DNA from: Chloroflexota bacterium
GTDB lineage: Bacteria > Chloroflexota > Anaerolineae > Aggregatilineales > UBA2796
Reading direction: 5' to 3'
Assembly: GCA_017743585.1 (NCBI GenBank)
Contig: JAGHYP010000092.1
Location: 1 to 9,494 of the forward strand
Length of the DNA stretch: 9,494 bases
The notes beneath the pieces are model-generated. The model was not told the DNA's origin and made no database searches. It was given only the letters and a program-made list of their open reading frames with translations. Each line of letters begins with the position of its first letter. Position 1 is the stretch's first letter. Below are positions 1-6,321 of this stretch, piece after piece. The position numbers and the translations under genes are program-made.

Positions 1-596
1 TCTATCGCGTCAGCCGATGCTGCCTGCTGGCTGGGAGCGGGCGACTCAGCGGCGCCAATTTCCTTCAGCCAATCGGTTTGGAAAGTTGGCGCGGCCTGCG
101 CAGGGCTATCCTGCTGAGGCTGCAATGCCTCGCTGAGCCAACTGGTCTGAAAGATCGGCTTGGCGGGCTGATCGGTCTGCGCAGCGGCAGGCGTCTCTTG
201 TCTCCAGTCAAGATCGGCGAATGGATCGTCCGAGGGCGCGCTTTGGGCAGCGGGCAATTCGTCCCATGCTATGGTGATATTCTCAAGAGCGGCGAACTCA
301 GCGCCCTCCGAGCTGACAGCTCCAGAATCGGGCAGCTCAGCCTGAAAAGCGGGCGGCACGGACTCAGCAGGCTGCTCGAAGGCAGGCAACTCAACAGGCT
401 CTGTGGCCGCTAGCCATGGCGGCGGCACGTCGTCGGCAGGCGGCTTGAACTCAGGCATTGCTATTTGCGGTTGCGGACGCGCCCAAGGCGGCACGTCAGC
501 ATCCGCCGCTGAGCGCACGCGCCCAGCGAAGGTGATGCCGCCTGCCACCAGCCACTCTGGCAATTCCTCATCATCAAACATCGGACGCTCAGCCAT
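1..596 (-). CDS. Acidic Pro-rich Trp-Leu repeat protein, C-terminus cut by window edge
   Basis: Reading the minus strand from an ATG at 596-594 gives 198 open codons with no stop before base 1, so this is the 5' part of a longer gene. A start-to-stop ORF search misses it. The start is supported by a GAGGT ribosome-binding site 8 bases upstream that overlaps the stop of the preceding gene, and by the 11-bp gap to that gene. The product is acidic, rich in Pro, Ala and Glu, and probably disordered. No signal peptide or membrane segment is visible. It carries degenerate aromatic motifs about every 20-25 residues: PEWL (13-16), VPPW (36-38 region), VPPPWL (57-62), VPPAF (80-84), AWDEL (110-114), FQTSWLSE (149-156) and FQTDWLKE (172-179). 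Similar PEWL/DWL repeat proteins are, as I recall, common in Anaerolineae, but I know no function. It is the fourth gene of the minus-strand operon and probably cytoplasmic. Confidence 0.8.
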   Translation of the reverse strand, partial: MAERPMFDDEELPEWLVAGGITFAGRVRSAADADVPPWARPQPQIAMPEFKPPADDVPPPWLAATEPVELPAFEQPAESVPPAFQAELPDSGAVSSEGAEFAALENITIAWDELPAAQSAPSDDPFADLDWRQETPAAAQTDQPAKPIFQTSWLSEALQPQQDSPAQAAPTFQTDWLKEIGAAESPAPSQQAASADAI

Positions 597-607
597 GCCT
601 CAAGACC

Positions 608-1297
608 TCACTCGCGAAAGGTGCGCTCGCGCCCGATCAGGACGCGCACACCAACCACCACAATGCCTATCGCCACTCCGATCAACAGCCCGCGCGCGCC
701 CGCGCTGACAGGCACGCTCAACAGCCACTCGCGCAGCACGGGCAGTAGCGTCGCATCGCTCAGCGGGCTGAAGCCAAGCAAGACAATCACCAGCGCAGCG
801 AGAAAAAGCGCATTCCAGAGCGTGACCCGCCGCCGCATCAGCCGCACCGCGCCATGGACCAGCGCGAAGAAAATCAGCCCTGCCAACGCCGACTCAACCG
901 CCACTTGCGCTACATCTAAGATGGTCAGCGAGAGCGTCGCTGTCGTTCCATCGCCGATGCGCAAAATGCCGCCGCGCTCCAGCGCGCGCACCAACAGCAC
1001 GCCGAGCAGCGCGATCAGCAGCAGCAAGCTGTACAATCCGCGCGGAAAGCTGCGCAGCTGCGCCGCGTGAAAGCGCGCTAAGTTCAGGACGCCCAGCAGC
1101 AACGCAATAGCGCCGATCACTGCCACCAACTGAATGAACAGTTGGCTGAGCGCGCTCAGCGTACGGTTGAGCTCAGGCGGCAAGGTTGCCACTGGCTCTA
1201 AGCCGAGCAGGGTGATCAGCGCAATGGCGATGGTGAGCGCGGCCAATAAGGCAGCGCCCGGGCGCAAGCGTTGGCGCGGCTTCGCAGGCGCGGTCAT
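608..1297 (-). CDS. Six-TM integral membrane protein of unknown function
   Basis: The 229-residue product is strongly hydrophobic. Six membrane segments can be read at about residues 14-33, 48-72, 87-105, 127-150, 160-176 and 202-221. Arg-rich loops (ARF..QLR near 74-82, LMRRR at 153-157) suggest cytoplasmic sides. It has no cysteine and no catalytic motif that I recognise. The ATG overlaps the TGA of the preceding gene by 4 bases (ATGA), and an AGGAG lies 7 bases upstream of the start inside that gene, so the two are almost certainly translationally coupled. The product is likely a membrane partner of the DUF6754-like protein encoded just before it. A transporter or scaffold role is possible but nothing in the sequence decides it. 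Confidence 0.85.
   Translation of the reverse strand: MTAPAKPRQRLRPGAALLAALTIAIALITLLGLEPVATLPPELNRTLSALSQLFIQLVAVIGAIALLLGVLNLARFHAAQLRSFPRGLYSLLLLIALLGVLLVRALERGGILRIGDGTTATLSLTILDVAQVAVESALAGLIFFALVHGAVRLMRRRVTLWNALFLAALVIVLLGFSPLSDATLLPVLREWLLSVPVSAGARGLLIGVAIGIVVVGVRVLIGRERTFRE
1145..1160. repeat. 16-bp perfect palindrome GCTGAGCGCGCTCAGC
   Basis: This perfect inverted repeat lies inside the six-TM protein gene and is made of two facing copies of the heptamer GCTGAGC, which is common throughout the window. Being inside a coding region, it is more likely a sign of that oligomer preference than an operator. Confidence 0.5.
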
Positions 1298-2025
1298 AAG
1301 TTGACTCCTAAGAAGGCGAGAGCGGCGAGCGCGATCAAAAAGACGATCGCCAAATAGCGCAAGGCATCTTGTGCCGCTGCGCCGCCGATGTGCAGTGGCG
1401 TTGGCTCAAGGTAAGCGGCGCCGACGAATAATTCCTCAGCCAGCAACGGCATCGCGCTCGCAGCGTACGCAATGGCTTGTCCTTCGATTTGCGTGCTGTG
1501 CGGCAGCAGATCGCGGTCGTAGCGAACGCTCGTCTCGGCGATCAAGGCGAGTTCTGTGCCGAAGCGCCCGCACAGCAAGGCGAAGCCGCTCTCCTCGTCC
1601 AATAGCGACGCGCTGACGCCCGCCGCCAGCGCCAACGATGAGACGCCGCTCGGATACCAGCGCGCTAGGGTCGGCTTGAACGTATCCAGGCGATTGCGCA
1701 ACAGATAGGCGCGTCGCAAGCGATCTTGCGCGACGCAGTGCGTCACTGGATCGCTCAAACTGGCGGTCACGGGCAAGTCGCCGCCATAGGCGCGCGATGC
1801 CGCTTGGTAGAGCAGCTCAGCGCTCGCCATAGCCGTCAGCGCGCTCTCGTCTAGCAAGGCGCTGCTGCCCAACGAGACGTGCGTGCCGCGTCCGCTCTCC
1901 ACAGCCTCGCTGAGCCTCTGCTGCAAGCTGCGATAGGCAGGCACAGCCCGCAAGGCAATCGTCCGCGCGCGCATGGCTGAGATGACGGTTAAGAGCAGGG
2001 CGATCAACAAGATCGCGTAGATCAT
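1294..2025 (-). CDS. DUF6754-like bitopic membrane protein
   Basis: The 243-residue product has one N-terminal hydrophobic segment (about residues 1-18, starting MIYAILLIALLLTV), a soluble central region and one C-terminal hydrophobic segment (about 224-243). Both ends would sit in the membrane with the domain on one side. The central region has features I associate with DUF6754 proteins of Anaerolineae: a RAVPAYRSL start after the first helix, the ESGRGTHVSLG stretch (43-53), SDPVTH (91-96), a GRFGTELALIAE stretch (153-164) and AEELFVGAAYL (196-206). The family name is from memory and tentative, and no reaction is known for it. I chose the ATG at 2025, not the in-frame start at 2073, because it makes an ATGA overlap with the preceding stop, has AAGAGG 9 bases upstream, and places the membrane helix at the N-terminus. 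Confidence 0.8.
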   Translation of the reverse strand: MIYAILLIALLLTVISAMRARTIALRAVPAYRSLQQRLSEAVESGRGTHVSLGSSALLDESALTAMASAELLYQAASRAYGGDLPVTASLSDPVTHCVAQDRLRRAYLLRNRLDTFKPTLARWYPSGVSSLALAAGVSASLLDEESGFALLCGRFGTELALIAETSVRYDRDLLPHSTQIEGQAIAYAASAMPLLAEELFVGAAYLEPTPLHIGGAAAQDALRYLAIVFLIALAALAFLGVNL

Positions 2026-2378
2026 CGCTGAGTACCTCTTTCGTTCAGCGCCGCCAGTTCTTTGCGCAGCCACTCAGTGCCTTCGGGCGTGTTGAGCAAG
2101 CGCACTAGACTCTCGTACACGTTGCGGTCGTGCCTGTGATTCAGGAATGGCTGAATCAGCAAGAAGCCTTGCGAGGCGAGAAAGCCGAACGGCGACTCCA
2201 AGATCGTCTCCATCAGGCTATCCAGGCCGATGCGACGCAGCTGTGGCAGCTTTTGCCGCAGCCATTCGCGCACGCGCTCCAAATGCTCAGGCGAGAGTTC
2301 GCTTTCCATGCCTTGCCAGTATAGCACGCTCCGCGCTATGCCACAACTAAGGCGCAGCAGCTCGCCATTCTCATTCAT
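2022..2378 (-). CDS. Small protein of unknown function, first gene of minus-strand operon
   Basis: From the ATG at 2378 the product is 118 residues, mostly helical in appearance, with no membrane segment or signal peptide. Visible features are LSPEHLERVREWLRQKLP (about 27-44) and a Trp-Leu near the end (TEWLRKELAALNERG). I do not recognise a family. Its stop overlaps the start of the DUF6754-like gene by 4 bases, so it is coupled to it. The longest open frame runs to 2486, but its first 36 codons look non-coding and would cover the start of the divergent gene, so I reject that start. The ATG at 2378 has only a weak AGGG upstream. A later ATG at 2309 sits directly behind a promoter-like sequence and would give a 95-residue protein, so the start is unsettled. 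Confidence 0.65.
   Translation of the reverse strand: MNENGELLRLSCGIARSVLYWQGMESELSPEHLERVREWLRQKLPQLRRIGLDSLMETILESPFGFLASQGFLLIQPFLNHRHDRNVYESLVRLLNTPEGTEWLRKELAALNERGTQR
2035..2040 (-). promoter_or_regulatory. Ribosome-binding site deciding the DUF6754-like start
   Basis: AAGAGG on the minus strand lies 9 bases before the ATG at 2025, inside the 3' end of the preceding gene. Together with the ATGA overlap it favours this start over the longer frame that begins at 2073. Confidence 0.6.
2318..2346 (-). promoter_or_regulatory. Possible sigma70-type promoter, minus strand
   Basis: On the minus strand there is TTGTGG (2346-2341), a 17-base spacer and TATACT (2323-2318). The -10 matches five of six consensus bases; the -35 matches only three. 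The A of the ATG at 2309 is the ninth base after the -10 hexamer, about where transcription would start, so a leaderless transcript is possible. The element lies inside the gene if translation starts at 2378. It may be a chance match. Confidence 0.35.
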
Positions 2379-2484
2379 CTCACTCAACCCTGATGCTAAT
2401 TGACAAGCCGTCAGCGTCCTTGTATGCTTAGCCTTCAGGCAAGCAGGAAGCGCCGGCTTGTGGGTTGAGATGTATTGGTAGAGC
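2379..2484. other. Divergent intergenic region
   Basis: These 106 bases separate the minus-strand operon from the plus-strand TPR operon and are visibly more AT-rich than their surroundings. They hold the plus-strand promoter at 2400-2428. Apart from a short imperfect inverted repeat around 2440-2460 (CAAGC...GCTTG) in the presumed leader, I see no clear operator. An in-frame TAG at 2479-2481 rules out an earlier start for the first TPR gene. Confidence 0.6.
2400..2428 (+). promoter_or_regulatory. Sigma70-type promoter of the TPR operon
   Basis: A perfect TTGACA (2400-2405) is followed after exactly 17 bases by TATGCT (2423-2428, four of six consensus bases). In a GC-rich genome such an element upstream of the first gene of a four-gene operon is unlikely to be chance. 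Transcription would start near 2435 and leave a leader of about 50 bases before the ATG at 2485. Confidence 0.7.
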
Positions 2485-3810
2485 ATGAGCCGTTATCCAC
2501 GCATTCGGCGCGGTCAGAGCGGACGGCAAGGCGGTTTGTCGTTCCGTCCGAGGCGGCGCACTGCGCTGCCGCTCTGGGTCTACACGCTTTGGCTGCCTAC
2601 AGTCCTGCTCACCTTGCTCGCGCTCTGGCAGGCAGAGGCGCTACAGCCGCGCGTCTTGGCGCTCGTGGGCGTGCAACCAACTCCGACCATGACGGCAGGC
2701 GCTTGGGCGCAGCAAGGCGACGCCGCCTTCTGGCAGGGCGATCTGGATAGCGCGATAGCCGCTTACCGCAACGCGGCGCACCTTGCGCCGACCAATGTGA
2801 ATATCGTCTATGAACTGGCGCGCATGTTGCTCTATCGCAGCTACAACGACGCGCGCTTCATCGGCGATATTGACGAGGCGCTAGGATGGACGAGCCGCTT
2901 GGTCGAGGCCGCTCCTAACAACCCGCGCGCTCACACCATTCATTGCTTTGCGCTCGTGCGCGCACGCCAGAGCAGCGCAGCTGTTCAATCCTGCATCCGC
3001 GCCGTTGACCTGAATCCAAACGACTCTGAAGCGCACGCCTACCTAGCGCTCGCGCAGTACGATTTGGGACGAACTGCTGCTGCGCTCGACGAAGCCGCTA
3101 CCGCTGTTCGCTTGAATCCAAAGAGTATTGACGGGAACATAGCGTACGCCTTAGCGCTTGGTTTTCAAGGCCGCGTCGAGCGCGCGCTCGACCACTACAA
3201 AATAGCGGCATCCATCAACCCGAAGTTAGAGTTTCCCTACTTTCAGATGGCGTTCTACACCTACTCGCTCGCCAATGCTGAGCGCAACCCGGATCGCGCT
3301 GAGACGCTCTATCGTATCGCGCTGAGCGCCTACAACACCATCTTGCAGCACAATCCGAGAAGCGTGAAGGCGTACACGCGCATCTGCCAGACCTACCTCG
3401 CCAAAGGCGAGCCGAGGCTCGCGCGCGAGTATTGCCAAGAGGCGACGCGCATGGATCCCGATTCCAGTCAGGCTTGGCGTTGGCTTGGCGAGGTATATCA
3501 CAAGAGCCGCAACTATGAAGACGCTGTTGAAGCGCTGCGCACTTGCGCGCAACTGGAGGAGCGACAAGGCATTCCGAAGTCGCTGCGCGATCCGACTTGC
3601 TGGTGGTTGCGCGGCGTCGGTTACTTCATTCTGGGCGACTGCGACACCGCCATTCCGATCCTAGAGGACGTGCTGACTTGGGCAACGGACGAGATCGCCA
3701 TCCGCGAGACGCGCCGCACGATCGAGAAATGCGCCACTGCCTACCGAGGCTTGTACCGCACGCCGACGCCGATTCCGACGCCGACGCCGCGCCCGACGCC
3801 AATTTTGTAG
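2485..3810 (+). CDS. Membrane-anchored extracytoplasmic TPR protein (paralogue 1)
   Basis: The 441-residue product has a basic cytoplasmic tail (RIRRG...RPRRR, 1-25), one membrane helix (about 29-48), a short linker with QPTPTMT (64-70) and about nine TPR units from residue 74 to 404. Typical repeat features include AFWQGDLDSAIAAY (81-94), AYLALAQYDLGR (185-196) and WRWLGEVY (331-338). A capping helix (405-420) and a Pro-Thr tail (426-440) follow. The eight cysteines (154, 170, 301, 317, 354, 372, 386, 416) all lie in the TPR part and fall into likely disulfide pairs. TPR solenoids bind protein partners, so a scaffold role outside the cell is inferred. The ribosome-binding site is weak, but an in-frame stop at 2479 and the MSR start shared with the next gene support the ATG. 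First gene of the plus-strand operon. Confidence 0.88.
   Translation: MSRYPRIRRGQSGRQGGLSFRPRRRTALPLWVYTLWLPTVLLTLLALWQAEALQPRVLALVGVQPTPTMTAGAWAQQGDAAFWQGDLDSAIAAYRNAAHLAPTNVNIVYELARMLLYRSYNDARFIGDIDEALGWTSRLVEAAPNNPRAHTIHCFALVRARQSSAAVQSCIRAVDLNPNDSEAHAYLALAQYDLGRTAAALDEAATAVRLNPKSIDGNIAYALALGFQGRVERALDHYKIAASINPKLEFPYFQMAFYTYSLANAERNPDRAETLYRIALSAYNTILQHNPRSVKAYTRICQTYLAKGEPRLAREYCQEATRMDPDSSQAWRWLGEVYHKSRNYEDAVEALRTCAQLEERQGIPKSLRDPTCWWLRGVGYFILGDCDTAIPILEDVLTWATDEIAIRETRRTIEKCATAYRGLYRTPTPIPTPTPRPTPIL
3760..3804 (+). repeat. Pro-Thr codon repeat (ACGCCG) at the end of TPR gene 1
   Basis: This is a low-complexity run of alternating ACG and CCG codons, broken by ATT and CGC, that encodes residues 426-440 (TPTPIPTPTPRPTPI). 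It forms a stiff, extended C-terminal tail. The same kind of linker appears after the membrane helix of the third TPR protein (NPPTPTPT, bases about 5261-5284). Confidence 0.8.
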
Positions 3811-3813
3811 GAG
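3809..3813 (+). promoter_or_regulatory. Ribosome-binding site of TPR gene 2
   Basis: AGGAG overlaps the TAG stop of the first TPR gene and lies 9 bases before the ATG at 3823. It is the best ribosome-binding site in the plus operon and implies coupled translation. Confidence 0.65.
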
Positions 3814-3822
3814 CGCTGAGCC

Positions 3823-5070
3823 ATGTCGCGCGATTATTACATCCGCCGCGCTCGATCTGCGCTGGGCAAAGGCTTGATCTTCCGCGCGCGGCGCCGGCGC
3901 GGCAGGTCAGCCCTCGTGATACTCTTGTCGCTCGCTGCTCTCGGCTTGGGCGTCGTCTTCTGGCAGCTGAACACCATTCAACCAGTGGTGTTGGCAGCCT
4001 TCGGAATCGTCCAGACGCCCACCATGACAGTTATCGAAGCGGCGCGGCAAGGCGACCTCGCCTTCTGGCGCGGCAACTTGAGCGCTGCTATCGCGCATTA
4101 CACGCACGCGGCGCGCCTCGCCCCAACGAACGTCGATATTGTCTACGAGCTGGCGCGGATGCACATCTACCGCAGCTATGACGATGAGCGCAACCTCGCC
4201 GATCAGGAGGCCGCGCTCGCCTACGCTGAACAGCTGGTCGCAGCGCATCCGCGCAACGGACGCGCCTTCGCCATTCTATGCTACGCACTGGCGCGCTCGG
4301 AGCGCAGCGAAGAGGCCGCTCAGGCTTGCAATCGCGCCATTGCGCTCAATCCTGAAGACCCCAACCCGCACGCCTATCTCGCTCTGGCTTACTACGACTT
4401 GGGGCGCTACGACGTGGCGTTCGAAGCTGCCCAGCGCGCCCTGCGGCTCGATCCAAACCACTTGGAAGGCAACACTGCCTATGCCTTTCTGCTGGCTGCC
4501 GCGCGCCGCCCAGATCGAGCGCTCGATCACTTCAAGCGCGCCGCCGCTTACAACACGCGCTTGGAGTTCCCGTATTTCAATCTGGGGGCGCAAGCGCTTG
4601 CCACAGGGCTGCAACGCGGCGACCAAGCGCTGAACCTGTTGGCGATCAACGCCTACGATACCGTCTTAGGCATGAACAGGCGCAACGTGAAGGCCTACAC
4701 CGGCTTGTGCCGCGCCTATTTCGCCACTGGCGAGCGCAACCTTGCTCGCGATAATTGTCGCACTGCTGTGGATATCGATCCGAGCTACACACCGGCTTGG
4801 CGGTGGCTTGGAGAAGTGTATTACCGCACAATGGAATACGAGCGAGCAGTTGAAGCATTTGACGCTTGCCGCGCGCTAGACTCACAAGTGCCTCCGCCTC
4901 TCCGCCAGGCCGAGTGTTGGTTTTACGGCGGCTTGGCATATCTCTCACTGGGCGATTGCAAACGCGCTATGCCGATCTTCAACGACGTGCTAACGTGGAC
5001 GACCAGCGCGCGCGCCATTGAGCTGACCAATAAAGGCGTGGCGATTTGCAACCAGCGCGAGAGGAACTAA
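3823..5070 (+). CDS. Membrane-anchored extracytoplasmic TPR protein (paralogue 2)
   Basis: The 415-residue product is a tandem paralogue of the preceding one, with the same order: MSR...IRR tail, a basic FRARRRR stretch (20-26), a membrane helix (about 30-48), VQTPTMT (63-69) and about nine TPRs. Shared blocks include LAPTNV-x-IVYELARM (99-113), YRSYDD (116-121), AYLALAYYDLGR (184-195), LEFPYF (247-252) and WRWLGEVY (326-333). All eight cysteines of paralogue 1 are kept at matching places (153, 169, 296, 312, 349, 365, 379, 409) and there are no others. It differs by lacking the C-terminal Pro-Thr tail and ends soon after the capping helix. The 12-bp gap to the gene before and 1-bp gap to the gene after put it in the same operon. 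Role inferred: extracytoplasmic protein-binding scaffold. Confidence 0.9.
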   Translation: MSRDYYIRRARSALGKGLIFRARRRRGRSALVILLSLAALGLGVVFWQLNTIQPVVLAAFGIVQTPTMTVIEAARQGDLAFWRGNLSAAIAHYTHAARLAPTNVDIVYELARMHIYRSYDDERNLADQEAALAYAEQLVAAHPRNGRAFAILCYALARSERSEEAAQACNRAIALNPEDPNPHAYLALAYYDLGRYDVAFEAAQRALRLDPNHLEGNTAYAFLLAAARRPDRALDHFKRAAAYNTRLEFPYFNLGAQALATGLQRGDQALNLLAINAYDTVLGMNRRNVKAYTGLCRAYFATGERNLARDNCRTAVDIDPSYTPAWRWLGEVYYRTMEYERAVEAFDACRALDSQVPPPLRQAECWFYGGLAYLSLGDCKRAMPIFNDVLTWTTSARAIELTNKGVAICNQRERN

Positions 5071-5071
5071 G

Positions 5072-6310
5072 ATGTACCTGCGCACGCCCAAACGCTACAC
5101 AGCCAAGGGGCGACGGCGCTATCTGTTCAATCTGCGCTGGCTGTGGCTCTACATCTTGTTCCCAATCGCGCTGATCCCGCTGCTGCTGATCTGGAACGAG
5201 CGCGAGATGCTCAGTCAGCGCATTGGCGACTGGGCGAGTCGGAATATCAGAATTGACTTGAATCCGCCGACGCCGACGCCAACCGTGCCCGCTGCCGATC
5301 TGCGCGTGCGCTACCTGAGCTACATGCAGGCGGGCGAGGTTGACGAAGCAATCGCGACGCTCTGGCGCATGGGCGACCTCGCGCCGAACGATGAGCAGCT
5401 CTTCGCCACGCTCGCGCGCCTCATCGCCTTGCGCGGCGACCCTGACGACAAAGCACGTCACGCCGAGCTGCTGCGCGCAGCGACCGCAGCGCTCAATGCC
5501 GATCCCGAATCGGCAGAGGGCTGGATCGCAAGCGGCTTGGCGTACAATAGCAGCGGCAATCCGCAATTGGCGTTGCCGTATCTGTTGCGCGCGCGCGACC
5601 TTGAGCCGCGCAACCCGATGTTGCTCGCCGTCTTGGCGGATACTTACAACGATTTGGATCGTCCCGATGACGCATCGCGCTACGCTGCAGAAGCCATTGA
5701 GCTCGCGAAAGCGAGCAATCCAATTGACGTGACGGCGCTCGCTTACGCCTACGTGGTGCAGGGCAACGTGCTGAGCCGCACCAGCGGCGCTGAGGCGATC
5801 CGCGCTTATGAAGAGGCGTGGCGCGTCGCGCAGAGCGAGCCAACAGCCCCGCGCGGCTACATCGCACAATGGATTGCCGGGTATTACCTGAACCGCGCCG
5901 ACTCAGACAAGGCAATCCCTGTCTTGCAAGAGGCGTTCGACCGCGACAGGGACGATCCAATCAACCCGTACCTGCTCGGGCGCATTTACTTGAATCGCGG
6001 CGATCCAAACCGAGCGCGCACTTACCTCGAGCGCTGCCGCGATATCCAGCCAGAGCAGATCAAGTGCCTGCGCTGGCTCGGCACAGTCCTCTACCGCGCG
6101 CAGAACTACCAACGCGCAGCTGAGATCGCGCTGCAGGCGATTCAGCACGGCTCGCAAGACCCCGCCGCTTACCTAGTGGCAGGCCTCTCGCTCAGCCTGC
6201 TCAATCGTTGCGGCGAGGCGCTGCCGCTGCTGCGCGAAGGCGCGCGCCTAGATGCCGACGGAGCGCTCGCCAGCCAATTCCAAGACGGACTGCGCCGATG
6301 TAGCGGCTGA
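5072..6310 (+). CDS. Membrane-anchored extracytoplasmic TPR protein (third, divergent)
   Basis: The 412-residue product has the same plan as its two neighbours but a diverged sequence: a basic N-terminus (PKRYTAKGRRR, 6-16), a membrane helix (about 23-41), a Pro-Thr linker (PPTPTPTVP, 65-73) and roughly eight to nine TPR units (77-395). The clearest are ESAEGWIASGLAYNSSGN (146-163) and NPYLLGRIYLNRGDPNRA (298-315), plus KCLRWLGTVLYRAQNYQRA (331-349). It has four cysteines (322, 332, 380, 410). They match two of the four pair types in the other two proteins, and 380-410 keeps the same 30-residue spacing. The ATG is one base after the previous stop, with GAGAGGA upstream, so translation is coupled. 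Probably an older duplicate; role inferred as an envelope scaffold. Confidence 0.87.
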   Translation: MYLRTPKRYTAKGRRRYLFNLRWLWLYILFPIALIPLLLIWNEREMLSQRIGDWASRNIRIDLNPPTPTPTVPAADLRVRYLSYMQAGEVDEAIATLWRMGDLAPNDEQLFATLARLIALRGDPDDKARHAELLRAATAALNADPESAEGWIASGLAYNSSGNPQLALPYLLRARDLEPRNPMLLAVLADTYNDLDRPDDASRYAAEAIELAKASNPIDVTALAYAYVVQGNVLSRTSGAEAIRAYEEAWRVAQSEPTAPRGYIAQWIAGYYLNRADSDKAIPVLQEAFDRDRDDPINPYLLGRIYLNRGDPNRARTYLERCRDIQPEQIKCLRWLGTVLYRAQNYQRAAEIALQAIQHGSQDPAAYLVAGLSLSLLNRCGEALPLLREGARLDADGALASQFQDGLRRCSG

Positions 6311-6321
6311 TCTAAATTTCA

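Noticed and set aside
78..708. Plus-strand frames at 78-413 and 403-708
   Set aside because: They are Arg/Gly/Ser-rich antisense shadows of the acidic Trp-Leu repeat gene and the six-TM gene, without start signals or recognisable features.
2026..2073. N-terminal extension of the DUF6754-like protein to 2073
   Set aside because: The ATG at 2025 has the ATGA overlap, an AAGAGG at good spacing and puts the membrane helix at the start; the extension is a charged stretch overlapping the upstream gene.
2379..2486. N-terminal extension of the small minus-strand protein to an ATG at 2486
   Set aside because: The extra 36 residues have no coding character, would cover the promoter at 2400-2428 and overlap the start of the divergent TPR gene.
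4979..5869. Long minus-strand frame of 296 residues opposite the TPR genes
   Set aside because: It overlaps two well-supported TPR genes in antisense, and its composition (Arg, Ala, Gln, His rich) is typical of the complement of GC-rich coding sequence.
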